From: Actinoplanes sandaracinus
Lineage (GTDB): Bacteria > Actinomycetota > Actinomycetes > Mycobacteriales > Micromonosporaceae
DNA: 64,000 bases
NCBI RefSeq assembly: GCF_030009775.1
Contig: NZ_JASCTH010000008.1
Location: 228,589-292,588 of the forward strand
Direction of reading: 5' to 3'
Shown here: positions 1-8,230 of the stretch, one piece after another
Position numbering within the stretch: the stretch's first letter is position 1
How the letters are laid out: every line of letters starts with the position of its first letter
Notes under the pieces: generated by a model
Told to the model about the DNA's origin: nothing
What the model saw: only the letters and a program-made list of their open reading frames with translations
Database searches by the model: none
Position numbers and translations under genes: made by a program

Positions 1-182
1 AACGTCACCTTGGAACCGACAAAAGGCTAACAGGTCGCTGGCGCATCCCGCGAACCGCCCCTCCCCCCGAACGCCGAGCGGCAGCAGCCCGGATGCGGGC
101 GCAGCGGCCGGGAGCGCCGCCGACGTCGCCGAGGGAGCCAGGGAACGGCGAAAACAGTGGGGCAGGGTGGCCGTACCCCCGC

Positions 183-947
183 TCAGGAGGCGTTGTGGTG
201 CCGCCCACCGGCCTCGTAGGGGCGACCGCGCAGACCGCCGCCTCGCCGCCGATAGGAGACGGAGCCGCCGTTGGCGGCGACCGGAAGGTCGGAGGGCTCC
301 CGGTCGAGGCCCATCGCCGCGCGTCGGACGGCTTCGCGCTGGACGGCGAGGCGGCGCTGGGCTTCGCGGCGGGCGGCGGCGCGGCGGGCTTGTTCGCGGC
401 GGACCTCGGCCTGGCGGGCGGCGAGCCAGGCCGCTTCGCGGGCCTGGATGTGGCGGCGGCGGCGGTCGGCGACGGCACGGTTGCGCAGGTGTACGAGGTA
501 CAGGCCGAGCAGACTGCCGGTGACCGCGACGCTGATCCAGAATCCGGGGCTGACCGCGACGACGCCGACGAGTTCGATGACGTTGAGCAGGACGAGCGCG
601 GCGAAGACTCGGCGACGGCGGACGACCGCGGGGGTGCCGCGGCGTTCCGGGACGCGGCGGGGTGGGCGTTTGCCGGTGACGAGGCGGAGGCGCCGTTCCG
701 CCGGCGCCTGGACATCGGCCGCATCACCCGTTGGGGCGGGGACCGTAACCGTGACCTGGCGGCCGGGGTTGATCGGTCGGCGTCCGGGCACGGTACGGCG
801 ACGGCGGTGGCGCTGGAGCACCCGCGCCGTCGAGGACGCCCGCTCCGCGGCGAGGCGCTCGGTGGCGTCGTACCGGCGCACCAAGGCCGGGGCGAGGGCG
901 AGCAACCCGGCCGCGGCGAGGACGGCGAGGAGCACCGAAGTCGGCAC
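183..947 (-). CDS. sepX: SepX/GlpR-type septal membrane protein
   Basis: Probable division-site membrane protein: SepX in Streptomyces and GlpR in corynebacteria, where the partner is the gephyrin-like Glp encoded two genes upstream here. The 254-residue product has one N-terminal membrane segment (about residues 4-20), an Arg-rich linker, a tight pair of membrane segments (about 114-132 and 136-153), then a highly charged Arg/Glu/Ala tail likely to be helical. Start choice: GGAGG lies 7 bases before the GTG at 947 but only 1 base before the in-frame GTG at 953, so 947 is preferred. The order galU-glp-rimJ-sepX on one strand is the conserved actinobacterial order (Rv0993-Rv0996 from memory). 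The function is inferred from family and context. Confidence 0.8.
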   Translation of the reverse strand: MPTSVLLAVLAAAGLLALAPALVRRYDATERLAAERASSTARVLQRHRRRRTVPGRRPINPGRQVTVTVPAPTGDAADVQAPAERRLRLVTGKRPPRRVPERRGTPAVVRRRRVFAALVLLNVIELVGVVAVSPGFWISVAVTGSLLGLYLVHLRNRAVADRRRRHIQAREAAWLAARQAEVRREQARRAAARREAQRRLAVQREAVRRAAMGLDREPSDLPVAANGGSVSYRRRGGGLRGRPYEAGGRHHNAS

Positions 948-1078
948 CGTCACCCCTCCATCCCGCCACGACGGATGACACGACGAATGACCGTGTCGAA
1001 TGACACGACGACTGCGAGGTTACGGGCGGTAGCGGTGATATTCCGCGCGCCGCGCCGGTAGCGTTCTGACGTTCAAGA

Positions 1079-1717
1079 TCACTGGGCGGTACGGGCACGC
1101 CGCCACCGCGCCAGCAGGCCACCTTCGAGGGCGACCTCTTCGCTGGTCATCGCATATCCGAGGTGATCGCGCCAACCCCCGTCGATGTGCATGTAGCGCT
1201 GGTGGTAGGCCTCCTCGCGGAATCCCAGCTTCTCCACCACCCGGCGGCTCGGCCCGTTCTCCGGCCGGATGTTGACCTCGATGCGGTGCAGACCGCCCGG
1301 GCCGAAGGCGTGGTCGACGGCGAGCGCGAGGGCCGTCGGGATCACGCCGCGGCCGGCCACCCGATGATCCACCCAGTAGCCCGCGTACGCCGACGCGAAC
1401 GCCCGCCGCACGATGTTGCCCAGGTTGACGTGCCCGACCAGCCGTTGCCGGCCGTCCTCGACCAGGCAGACGGCGAACGGCATGCTGTCGCCGTTGCGGG
1501 CGGCCCGTCTCATGTCGCGGTAGACGTAACCGAAGGCGCGCGGGGAGTTCATCTCCGCCCACGGTCCCGGCGGCGTCGACTCCCAGGGCGCCAGCCATGC
1601 CTGGTTCGCGATCCGGACCTCGGACCAGCTCCGGGCGTCGCCCCGTTTGTACGGCCGCAGCAGCACAGCCCCGTCCGCCAGCACAGCGGGCCATCCGGGC
1701 GTGGTGGCCCCCAGCAT
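1079..1717 (-). CDS. rimJ: RimJ/RimL-like GNAT N-acetyltransferase
   Basis: GNAT-fold N-acetyltransferase of 212 residues, resembling ribosomal-protein and protein N-terminal acetyltransferases (RimJ/RimL). It is expected to transfer acetyl from acetyl-CoA to an amino group. The middle of the protein has the GNAT pattern GYWVDHRVAGRGVIPTAL (acetyl-CoA pyrophosphate loop region) followed by RIEVNIRPENGPSRRVVEKLG, which is typical of the RimJ group. The ATG directly follows the TAG stop of glp, and GGAGG lies 7 bases upstream, so the two genes are co-translated. The substrate is unknown. The constant link to glp and sepX suggests a role in the cell envelope or division rather than in ribosomes, but that is inference. 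Confidence 0.85.
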   Translation of the reverse strand: MLGATTPGWPAVLADGAVLLRPYKRGDARSWSEVRIANQAWLAPWESTPPGPWAEMNSPRAFGYVYRDMRRAARNGDSMPFAVCLVEDGRQRLVGHVNLGNIVRRAFASAYAGYWVDHRVAGRGVIPTALALAVDHAFGPGGLHRIEVNIRPENGPSRRVVEKLGFREEAYHQRYMHIDGGWRDHLGYAMTSEEVALEGGLLARWRRARTAQ

Positions 1718-3028
1718 CTATCGCCTCCGGTCGAGCAGCAGCACGTCGACGGTCGAGCCCGCGGCCGCTGTGGTGACCCGTTCGCCGAGCACCAGCAAGC
1801 CGTTGGCCTCGGCCAAACCGGAGAGAGTGTACGGCCCACCGGCGAGCGGCTGCACCGTGTAACCGCCACCCCGCCGTTCCGCGACGTGGGCCGGCCGGAA
1901 CTCACGCAGCCCGCCGGGCGACGACACCGTCTCCAGCAGGTGCGCCTTGACGCCGGGCCGGAACACCGGCTCGGACCCGGCGAGCAGCTGGATCACCGGC
2001 CGGGCCAGCACCTCGAAACCGATCAGCGCGGCGCCCGGCTCGCCGGGCAGGCAGACCACCGGGACCTCCTCGCCGCCGACGGTGCCGAACCCGAGGGCGG
2101 TGCCGGGGCAGAGGGCGACGTCGGTGAACGCGACGGTGCCCCGGCCGGAGCCCGGCCTGGACAGCACCCGGCGCAGCATGTCGCCCGGCCCGGTGCCGGT
2201 GCCCCCGGTCGTAATGATCAGATCGGCGCGCAGCGTCTGGTCCTCCAGCAGGCCGCGCAGCCCTTCCGGGTCGTCGTCGCAGATGCCGATCCGGTACGCC
2301 GTCGCGCCCGCCTCCACCGCGGCCGCGGTGAGGGCGTGCGAGTTGGCGTCGACGACCTGCCCGGGCTGGCTGGGCCGGCCCACGTCGACGAGCTCGTCAC
2401 CGGTGGCCACGACCACCACCCGCGGGCTGGGCCGCACCATGACGTGCCCGATGCCGGCGGCGGCGAAGACGGCGACCATCGGCGGGGTGACGTAGGACCC
2501 GGCGGAGGCGAGCAGCTGCCCGACGGCGATCTCCTCCCCGGCCCGCCGGACGCCCGACCCCCGTTTCGGGGCGTGCATGATCTCGACCGCGGCCATGCCC
2601 TGATCGGTCCAGTGCACCGGGACGACCACGTCGGCGCCGAGCGGCAGCGGAGCGCCCGCCGCGACCGAGAAGCAGGTTCCCGGAGTGATCCGGACCGGCC
2701 GCCAGTGCGCCGCCCCCATGTCGCCGACCACGTTCAGCCGGACCGTGCGGGCGGTGCTCTCGAACTGCCCGAACGACGGGTGCGACCCGATGCGCCCGGC
2801 TCCCGCCAGGTCTTCCCATCGGGCCGCGTACCCGTCGATCGCGGCCTGGTCGAACGCCGGGAACGGGTGCGGCGCGACGACGTCGGCCGCCAGCGTGTTC
2901 CCGTGCGCCTGAGTGAGGTCGAGGTCGAGCGGAGGCAGCGCCCGGAGCCTGCGCAGCACGCTGCCCAGGTACTCGGCGAGAGGCATCAGCTCGTTGGCGG
3001 CCGCCTCGCGATCGGCCGTCGCGGTCAT
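1718..3028 (-). CDS. glp: Gephyrin-like Glp / MoeA molybdenum cofactor protein
   Basis: MoeA/gephyrin family protein of 436 residues. Classical MoeA inserts molybdate into adenylylated molybdopterin. In corynebacteria the copy linked to glpR (Glp) is instead a divisome component. The N-terminal MoeA domain has VAPHPFPAFDQAAIDGYA, the family substrate-loop signature in a slightly varied form. The central MoCF domain has VVVVATGDELV and IITTGGTGTGPGD, which fit the molybdopterin-binding signature, and LPGEPGAALIGFE follows. A C-terminal MoeA domain IV closes the protein. The ATG overlaps the galU stop by 4 bases (ATGA), and rimJ follows immediately. The position beside sepX argues for the Glp role, although a retained MoeA activity cannot be excluded from sequence. 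Confidence 0.85.
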   Translation of the reverse strand: MTATADREAAANELMPLAEYLGSVLRRLRALPPLDLDLTQAHGNTLAADVVAPHPFPAFDQAAIDGYAARWEDLAGAGRIGSHPSFGQFESTARTVRLNVVGDMGAAHWRPVRITPGTCFSVAAGAPLPLGADVVVPVHWTDQGMAAVEIMHAPKRGSGVRRAGEEIAVGQLLASAGSYVTPPMVAVFAAAGIGHVMVRPSPRVVVVATGDELVDVGRPSQPGQVVDANSHALTAAAVEAGATAYRIGICDDDPEGLRGLLEDQTLRADLIITTGGTGTGPGDMLRRVLSRPGSGRGTVAFTDVALCPGTALGFGTVGGEEVPVVCLPGEPGAALIGFEVLARPVIQLLAGSEPVFRPGVKAHLLETVSSPGGLREFRPAHVAERRGGGYTVQPLAGGPYTLSGLAEANGLLVLGERVTTAAAGSTVDVLLLDRRR

Positions 3029-3915
3029 CCCTTCCGACCACCGACGAATTCGGTGAGCCAGCTCAGGAACTCCTCGCCCAGGTCGTCGCGCTTGACGGCG
3101 AGTTCGACGACGGCCTGCAGGTAGCCCAGCGGCATGCCGGTGTCGTAGCGGTGACCGCGGTAGACGATGCCGTGCACCGGCACACCGTCGGCCAGCATCG
3201 TCGCCATCGCGTCGGTCAGCTGGATCTCGCCGCCGTTGCCGGGCTTGGTCTCGGCGAGCACGTCGAAGATCGAGGCGGGCAGCACATAGCGGCCGAGCAC
3301 CGCCAGGTTGCTCGGAGCCTCCTCCGGCGACGGCTTCTCGACCAGGCCGGTGACCTCGACGACGTCCGGCTTCCCGGTCTCGCGCACGGACGCGATGCCG
3401 TACCGCGACGTCTCGTGCGGGGCGACCTCCATGAACGCGAGGACGATGCCGCCGGTCTCCGCCTGCAGATCGATCATCGCTGGGAGCAGCGGCTTGTCCT
3501 CCTCGACGAACTCGTCACCGAGCAGCACCGCGAAGGCGTTGTCGCCGACGTGCGCGGCGGCGGTGCCGACGGCGTGGCCGAGGCCCAGCGCCTCACCCTG
3601 GCGGACGGTGTAGATGTCGGCGAGTTCGCTCGAACGGCGTACCGCGGCGAGCCGCTTGTGGTCGCCCTTCTCCTCGAGCCGGGCCTCCACGTCGGGACGC
3701 CGGTCGAAGTGATCGACCATCGCGGTCTTGCCGCGGCCGGTGACCAGCAGGACGTCGGTGATACCGGCTGCCGCGGCCTCCTCGACGATGTACTGCAGAA
3801 CCGGCCGGTCCACCACCGGCAGCAGTTCCTTCGGCACGGCCTTGGTGGCCGGCAGGAAGCGGGTGGCGAGCCCCGCCGCGGGGATCACGGCCTTGACGGC
3901 GCGCTTCGTCGTCAT
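3025..3915 (-). CDS. galU: UTP-glucose-1-phosphate uridylyltransferase GalU
   Basis: Makes UDP-glucose from UTP and glucose-1-phosphate for trehalose, glycogen, glycolipid and cell-wall polysaccharide synthesis. The 296-residue sequence starts with the nucleotidyltransferase motif VIPAAGLATRFLPATKAVPKE, in which the Arg and Lys bind the nucleotide phosphates. It continues with LPVVDRPVLQYIVEEA, the GEALGLGHAV and LLGDEF metal-binding regions, and a C-terminal NGGEIQLTDA plus RYDTGMPLGYLQA. All are diagnostic for bacterial GalU, and the length is standard. It is the first gene of the galU-glp-rimJ(-sepX) unit. The upstream cyclase gene on the same strand ends only 41 bases before the ATG, so read-through from it is possible. 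Confidence 0.96.
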   Translation of the reverse strand: MTTKRAVKAVIPAAGLATRFLPATKAVPKELLPVVDRPVLQYIVEEAAAAGITDVLLVTGRGKTAMVDHFDRRPDVEARLEEKGDHKRLAAVRRSSELADIYTVRQGEALGLGHAVGTAAAHVGDNAFAVLLGDEFVEEDKPLLPAMIDLQAETGGIVLAFMEVAPHETSRYGIASVRETGKPDVVEVTGLVEKPSPEEAPSNLAVLGRYVLPASIFDVLAETKPGNGGEIQLTDAMATMLADGVPVHGIVYRGHRYDTGMPLGYLQAVVELAVKRDDLGEEFLSWLTEFVGGRKG

Positions 3916-3956
3916 TCAGTCACTTCACCTTCGCTGGTTCCGGACATGCCGCGAGA

Positions 3957-5945
3957 CTATCGGCCGAGGCCATGTCGCGGCGGGTGCGGCCCACCGATGG
4001 CGGCGGTCGCGGGGTTCAGATGCCCTTCCGGGCCGACACGGGAAACCCGTTCCGCCAATCGGTACGTGTCCCTGCCCGCGTTCTTCGCCACATACAACGC
4101 CTCGTCGGCCGCGTCGAGCACCGCCTGGGCCGTCCCGCCGTGTTCCGGGAAGACCGCGATGCCGATGGAGACGCTGATCGGGACGCGGTCGTTCATGCCC
4201 GGCCGGCGCGGGTCGACCGGCACCGGCCAGTCCCGCACCGCGGCGCCCAGCCGCTCGGCGACGATCACACCGCCGTACGCGTCCGTCTCCGGCAGCAGCA
4301 CCACGAACTCCTCCCCGCCCTGGCGGAACGCCACGTCGACCTCACGCAGACCGAGCCGGATCCGCCGGGCGAACTCGCCCAGCACCTGATCGCCCGCCGC
4401 GTGCCCGTACGTGTCGTTCACCTCCTTGAAATGGTCCAGATCGAGGACCAGGACGGTGAGCATCCGGCCGAACCGGCTCGCCCGCTCCACCTCGCGGCGC
4501 AGCACCTCGCGCAGATAACGGTAGTTCCAGAGTCCGGTCAGCGGATCGGTCAAGGAGAGCCGTTGTGCCTCCTCATGGACCCTGACGTTGTGCACCGCCA
4601 CCCCCGCCTGCCCGGCGAAGGTGCGCAGAGTGCGCATATCGGCATCCTCGAAGGAGGGGCCGCCGAGCCGGTCGTAGAGGGCGAGCACTCCGAGCACGCC
4701 CGGCTCCGGCTCGGAGTCCTCGGTGGGCGGGGCACAGATCGGGACAGCGAGATACGACTCACACACCGGCTCGTCGGAGGCGGTGCAGGCCGCGCCCCGC
4801 AACGGCGATCCGGTGGCCGCCACCTTGCCGAGCACGCCGCGGCCCGGCACGAGGCAGCGTTTCAGCAGGTCCGCGTCGGGCACGTCCCAGTCGCCGGTGA
4901 GCCCGACACCGCACCGGGCGGCGAGCCGCCCGTCGGCCGGGTCGGTGAGCAGGATCAGCCCGGCCCGCGCGCCGGTCGCCGTCATCGCGGTCCGCAGGAT
5001 CACCGGCAGGATCCGGTCCAGGTCGTGCGTGCTGGACAGGGTGTCGCCGAGGATCGCCAGGTGACGGCGAAGCTGGTCACGGCTCGCGGTCAGCGCCTGG
5101 ACGTAGGACTGCAACTCCCTCGTCATCCGGTTGAACGTGCCGGCCAGGCGGCCCAGCTCGTCCGGGCGCGGAATCGGCACCCGGGTGTCGAGGTCGCCGT
5201 TCGCGACCCGGTCGGCCGCCCACGCCAGGTCACCGAGCGGGCGGGTGGTCGAACGGGCCAGCCATCGGGCGGCGACCACCGCGACCACTGCGGTGACCAG
5301 CACGATCAGGACCAGGACCGCGTACCGGACGGCCGGTTCGCCGCCGGCGGCGCGCAGGGTGAGGCGCAGCGGGCGGCCGGGTTCGGCGGGCAACTCACGG
5401 TCCGTCGTCCCGGCGGCCTCCGGCGCGGCCGGGCCGAGCGCGACGCCGACACCCACACCGACGGCTTCGCCGAGCCGGCTCAGCATGGCGGCGTCGATCC
5501 GCTGGGCGGCGGTCACGGTCACCTCGTCGGCGTACGCGGACGCGGCCAACGCCGTGGCCGTTTCCGCCGGGTTCGCTTCGGCCGGGTCGGCGCAGTCCCG
5601 CCAACCGGCCGGGTTGGCATCGCCCGTGGTCGCGGCCCGTCCCAGGATGGGCTGTTCCGGATCGGTCACATGAAGATCGGTGGCCAGCCCTCGGGCGAGC
5701 AGCTGGCCGGCGACCGCCTGACGGTCGGCCGCCGGGACGACCGCGACGGCGTCGGCGGCGGCCTGCAACTGACGGCAGATCGCGCCGACCGCGGCATTCA
5801 CGGTCATCTCCGCCTGGTCGAGGCGTTCGGTGGTCCGCTCCCGGTTCACCGCGCCGGCGGTCAGCGCGACGAATATGGACCCGAGTAGGACCGGACCAAG
5901 CACGACCACCAGGAATGCGCTGGTCAGCCGGCCACGTAATGTCAC
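3957..5945 (-). CDS. Membrane diguanylate cyclase (HAMP-GAF-GGDEF)
   Basis: Probable sensor that makes cyclic di-GMP. Layout of the 662 residues: membrane segment at about 9-30, an extracytoplasmic region with an Ala-rich sensor, second membrane segment at about 205-228, HAMP, a GAF domain at about 300-445 and a C-terminal GGDEF domain. The active loop reads RQGGEEFVV. The product-inhibition site RxxD is present as REVD, five residues before GGEEF, so both catalysis and feedback look intact. Start choice: AGGAGG directly touches an ATG at 5951 but lies 6 bases before the in-frame GTG at 5945, so GTG is preferred. Cyclic di-GMP matters here because in streptomycetes it controls BldD, which represses bldN and bdtA, both in this window. 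Confidence 0.9.
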   Translation of the reverse strand: MTLRGRLTSAFLVVVLGPVLLGSIFVALTAGAVNRERTTERLDQAEMTVNAAVGAICRQLQAAADAVAVVPAADRQAVAGQLLARGLATDLHVTDPEQPILGRAATTGDANPAGWRDCADPAEANPAETATALAASAYADEVTVTAAQRIDAAMLSRLGEAVGVGVGVALGPAAPEAAGTTDRELPAEPGRPLRLTLRAAGGEPAVRYAVLVLIVLVTAVVAVVAARWLARSTTRPLGDLAWAADRVANGDLDTRVPIPRPDELGRLAGTFNRMTRELQSYVQALTASRDQLRRHLAILGDTLSSTHDLDRILPVILRTAMTATGARAGLILLTDPADGRLAARCGVGLTGDWDVPDADLLKRCLVPGRGVLGKVAATGSPLRGAACTASDEPVCESYLAVPICAPPTEDSEPEPGVLGVLALYDRLGGPSFEDADMRTLRTFAGQAGVAVHNVRVHEEAQRLSLTDPLTGLWNYRYLREVLRREVERASRFGRMLTVLVLDLDHFKEVNDTYGHAAGDQVLGEFARRIRLGLREVDVAFRQGGEEFVVLLPETDAYGGVIVAERLGAAVRDWPVPVDPRRPGMNDRVPISVSIGIAVFPEHGGTAQAVLDAADEALYVAKNAGRDTYRLAERVSRVGPEGHLNPATAAIGGPHPPRHGLGR

Positions 5946-6027
5946 GCACATCCTCCTGGGGTGGCCCTCTTTGGAGCGATGCTGACATAGTGTGCACCGT
6001 TTGCCGGCTTCCAAAAGGGGGTGTTGC

Positions 6028-6648
6028 ATGTCGGATTTAACCCCTGATGCGGAAAAATCCCGGAATTTCAAGATCGCGCTACGCACACGCCTGCTCACGG
6101 CGCGTCGATCACTTCCGGTCACCGTTCGCTCGGCCGCCGCCGCGCGACTGCAGGAGGAGACCCTTGCTCTGGTACGGGAGACCGGCGCCCGGGCCATCGC
6201 GGCGTACGTCCCCGTCGGCTCCGAACCGGGCGGCCCCGACCTCCCCGACCGGCTCTTGGCCGCGCTGCCGCCCGGTGGCCGGCTGCTCCTGCCCGTCCTG
6301 CTCCCCGACAACGACCTGAACTGGGCGCCGTTCACCGGCCCCTCGTCGCTTCTCACCGGATCACGTGGCCTCCGCGAGCCGTCGGGGCCACGGCTCGGCG
6401 CGACGGCGGTCCGCTCGGTTGACCTGCTGCTGGTCCCCGCCCTCGCGGTGGGCCGCGACGGCACCCGCATGGGACGGGGCGGCGGCTCCTACGACCGCGT
6501 CCTGGCACGCCTGCCGTCACCCGGCCCGCTGGTCGTGGCGCTGCTGCACGACGGCGAGGACGTCGAGGCCGTACCGGCCGAACCCCACGACCGCCCCGTG
6601 CACGCCGTCCTGACCCCGTCCGGCGGCCTCTCCCACCGCCCACGGTGA
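6028..6648 (+). CDS. 5-formyltetrahydrofolate cyclo-ligase
   Basis: Converts 5-formyl-tetrahydrofolate to 5,10-methenyl-tetrahydrofolate using ATP, a folate salvage step. The 206-residue protein has an N-terminal basic helix with the R..L..R pattern and central AYVPVGSEPGG. The C-terminal signature LLLVPALAVGRDGTRMGRGGG SYDR region contains the family Gly-rich ATP/phosphate loop. The ATG at 6028 is preceded by AAGGGGGTG and is preferred over an upstream ATG at 5992 that lacks a ribosome site. It is divergent from the diguanylate cyclase gene and lies one gene from the zinc-ribbon chaperone. The arrangement (Rv0992c next to galU and Rv0991c) is conserved in actinobacteria. Confidence 0.92.
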   Translation: MSDLTPDAEKSRNFKIALRTRLLTARRSLPVTVRSAAAARLQEETLALVRETGARAIAAYVPVGSEPGGPDLPDRLLAALPPGGRLLLPVLLPDNDLNWAPFTGPSSLLTGSRGLREPSGPRLGATAVRSVDLLLVPALAVGRDGTRMGRGGGSYDRVLARLPSPGPLVVALLHDGEDVEAVPAEPHDRPVHAVLTPSGGLSHRPR

Positions 6649-6841
6649 GCCGCCACCGGCTCCAACAGCTCACCCGGGCGTTGCCGCCTCGTGGGCCCGA
6701 GAGCCTGCGGCGGCTGGACCACCGGTCGCGGCCAGGCCGTCCGCGACCGTGGGCCGGCAGGCCACTGTGACGACTTCCACCGGCGGCTTTCTCCCTCAGG
6801 CCGGGCTCCGAGTGGACGAATTGACCTCCGATGCCGCAACA

Positions 6842-6868
6842 TTGGCACTCGGAGTTGGCGAGTGCCAG
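6842..6868 (+). promoter_or_regulatory. CIRCE element (HrcA operator)
   Basis: TTGGCACTC-N9-GAGTGCCAG: 9-base arms that are inverted repeats at 8 of 9 positions, separated by exactly 9 bases. This is the hallmark CIRCE layout (consensus TTAGCACTC-N9-GAGTGCTAA). It ends 23 bases before the GTG of the zinc-ribbon chaperone gene, where a repressor would block initiation. A TTGACC hexamer at 6821-6826 could be part of the promoter. Confidence 0.85.
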
Positions 6869-6891
6869 CAGCCGATTGATCCGGAGGAGCC

Positions 6892-7266
6892 GTGCCTACC
6901 TACCAGTACGCCTGCACCGAGTGCGGTGAGCACCTCGAAGCTGTGCAGTCCTTCTCCGACCCCGCGCTCACCGAGTGCCCGAACTGCCAGGGCAAGCTCC
7001 GCAAGGTGTTCAACTCGGTCGGGATCGTCTTCAAGGGTTCGGGCTTCTACCGCAACGACTCCCGCTCCGGCAACGTGAGCGCCGAGAAGTCGGGCAGCGG
7101 TTCCGGAGAATCAGCCGCCAAGAAGTCGGAGACGTCGACCACCTCGTCGTCCGACTCGTCCTCGTCGACGACCACCTCGTCGTCCTCGACGGCTTCTTCG
7201 TCCTCCTCATCCGGCTCGACGTCGTCGTCGACCGGCAGCGGAGCGAAGACCCCCGCGGCCACCTGA
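6892..7266 (+). CDS. FmdB-family zinc-ribbon protein, Ruc (Rv0991c)-like chaperone
   Basis: The 124-residue protein has an N-terminal zinc ribbon (CTEC at about residues 9-12 and CPNC at about 34-37). The second half is almost entirely Ser/Thr with Lys/Glu and looks disordered. That combination, next to the 5-FCL gene, matches M. tuberculosis Rv0991c (Ruc), described as a redox-regulated chaperone whose cysteines hold zinc and whose tail is disordered. The start is GTG at 6892 with GGAGGAG 3 bases upstream. The CIRCE element just upstream predicts heat-shock control by HrcA. The FmdB regulatory label attached to this family in databases is historical and not informative. Confidence 0.85.
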   Translation: MPTYQYACTECGEHLEAVQSFSDPALTECPNCQGKLRKVFNSVGIVFKGSGFYRNDSRSGNVSAEKSGSGSGESAAKKSETSTTSSSDSSSSTTTSSSSTASSSSSSGSTSSSTGSGAKTPAAT

Positions 7267-7346
7267 GCCGCAACGGACCCACCGCACCACCTACGTCGCC
7301 TACGCGCCGAGCCGGTCCCCGGCCCGGCGCGTAGCCGTTTCCAGGG

Positions 7347-7372
7347 TTGTCCACAGTTCACCGCTGTCCACA
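7347..7372 (+). promoter_or_regulatory. Pair of DnaA-box-like sequences
   Basis: TTGTCCACA at 7347-7355 matches the high-GC actinobacterial DnaA box exactly, and CTGTCCACA at 7364-7372 differs at one base. Both have the same orientation and start 17 bases apart, in the 345-base non-coding gap between the Ruc-like gene and the SAF-domain gene. The same gap also holds a tandem repeat. There is no sign of a replication origin (no box cluster, dnaA or dnaN), so DnaA titration or local regulation is the likelier reading if the sites are used. Confidence 0.45.
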
Positions 7373-7480
7373 GGGCTTCCCCACCGCGGAGCAGCCGAGG
7401 CCTAGCGTCTGTCGCGCCGCCTCCTCGGCGACGGCCGCCTCGCCGGAACCGCCACGCCCCCGGCGACCATTGCCGTCCGG

Positions 7481-7580
7481 CGGCTGTGGTCGCCAGGCGG
7501 CGGCTGTAGTCGGTGGCCGGCGGCTGTGGTCGCCAGGCGGCGGCTGTAGTCGGTGGCCGGCGGCTGTAGTCGCCAGGCGG
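7481..7580. repeat. Five tandem 20-bp repeats
   Basis: Five copies of a 20-base unit, each starting CGGCTGTRGTCG, at 7481, 7501, 7521, 7541 and 7561. Two variants alternate (ending CCAGGCGG or GTGGCCGG), so the array is also two and a half copies of a 40-base unit. It ends 31 bases before the ATG of the SAF-domain gene, so copy-number change could alter that gene's promoter region. Confidence 0.9.
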
Positions 7581-7611
7581 CGGCCCCGACATGGCGAACT
7601 CTGGAGGTGTG

Positions 7612-8118
7612 ATGTCCCGCGCGGATCCGACGCCGGCCGATGAACGTCTCGACCCGGTGCGATGGCGCCGGCCAGGTCGCGGCACGCTGCTCCGCCTGGT
7701 CACCGTCACGGTGCTGTTGATCACAGCGGCCGCGGTCCTCTGGCTCGAGCCGGCCGGCTGCGTCCCGGCCACGACGACACAGCCATCGGGCTCGGCGACC
7801 GGACCCTCATCGGCGCCGCCATCGAGTCAGGCGGTGGCCACCCGGCAGATCCCGCCGGGCAACGTCGGGGTTCCGGTGCGGCTGGCCGACCCCACCGCAC
7901 TCACCGTGGTCCGTCCCGGCAACCGGGTGGATCTGCTCCGCCTCGACGGCGACCACGGCAGGACGACCGCGGTGGCGAGCGCGGCCCTGGTCCTGGAGGT
8001 GACCGGAGCCGGCGATCCGGCCACCGGTGGTCTGCTGCTGGCTCTCGGCCCAGCCGAGGCCGAACGCGCGGTCGCCGCCTCCGGCCGCGGTTTCGCAATA
8101 GTGATCCGCCCGAACTGA
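7612..8118 (+). CDS. SAF/CpaB-like domain secreted or membrane protein
   Basis: 168-residue protein with a short cytoplasmic start, one membrane segment (LLRLVTVTVLLITAAAVLWL, about residues 23-42) and a Ser/Pro/Thr-rich linker. It ends in a domain of about 85 residues with the pattern RQIPPGNVGVPVRLADP...VRPGNRVDLL. That is typical of the SAF / RcpC-CpaB-like fold found in Flp pilus assembly proteins. No other pilus gene is nearby, so the pilus role is not supported here. GGAGG lies 4 bases before the ATG at 7612 and fixes the start. The product is probably anchored in the membrane with its C-terminal domain outside. The exact function is unknown. Confidence 0.7.
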   Translation: MSRADPTPADERLDPVRWRRPGRGTLLRLVTVTVLLITAAAVLWLEPAGCVPATTTQPSGSATGPSSAPPSSQAVATRQIPPGNVGVPVRLADPTALTVVRPGNRVDLLRLDGDHGRTTAVASAALVLEVTGAGDPATGGLLLALGPAEAERAVAASGRGFAIVIRPN

Positions 8119-8230
8119 CCGACGACGAGCCCGCCGAGAAACGCGCCGGCCGACGCAGAGCCGCCCGAGCCGGAATTCACTCCAGCAGACACGCTGACCC
8201 GACCGGCCCCCGGCCGGGCGGCCGGCTCGG

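Noticed and set aside
1-30. Open frame ending in TAA at 28-30 on the plus strand (NVTLEPTKG), which could be the tail of a gene entering from the left
   Set aside because: Nine residues are too few to support a gene, and the other frames are open too.
93-1061. Long plus-strand open frames opposite sepX
   Set aside because: They are antisense shadows with Arg/Gly/Ala composition and no domain; sepX on the other strand explains the region.
1163-3124. 653-codon plus-strand open frame opposite rimJ and glp
   Set aside because: Composition is His/Arg/Gly-rich without any motif. The minus strand holds recognisable enzymes.
7347-7580. Replication origin from DnaA boxes plus tandem repeats
   Set aside because: Only two boxes, no dnaA/dnaN/gyrB neighbourhood, and the repeat is GC-rich rather than AT-rich.
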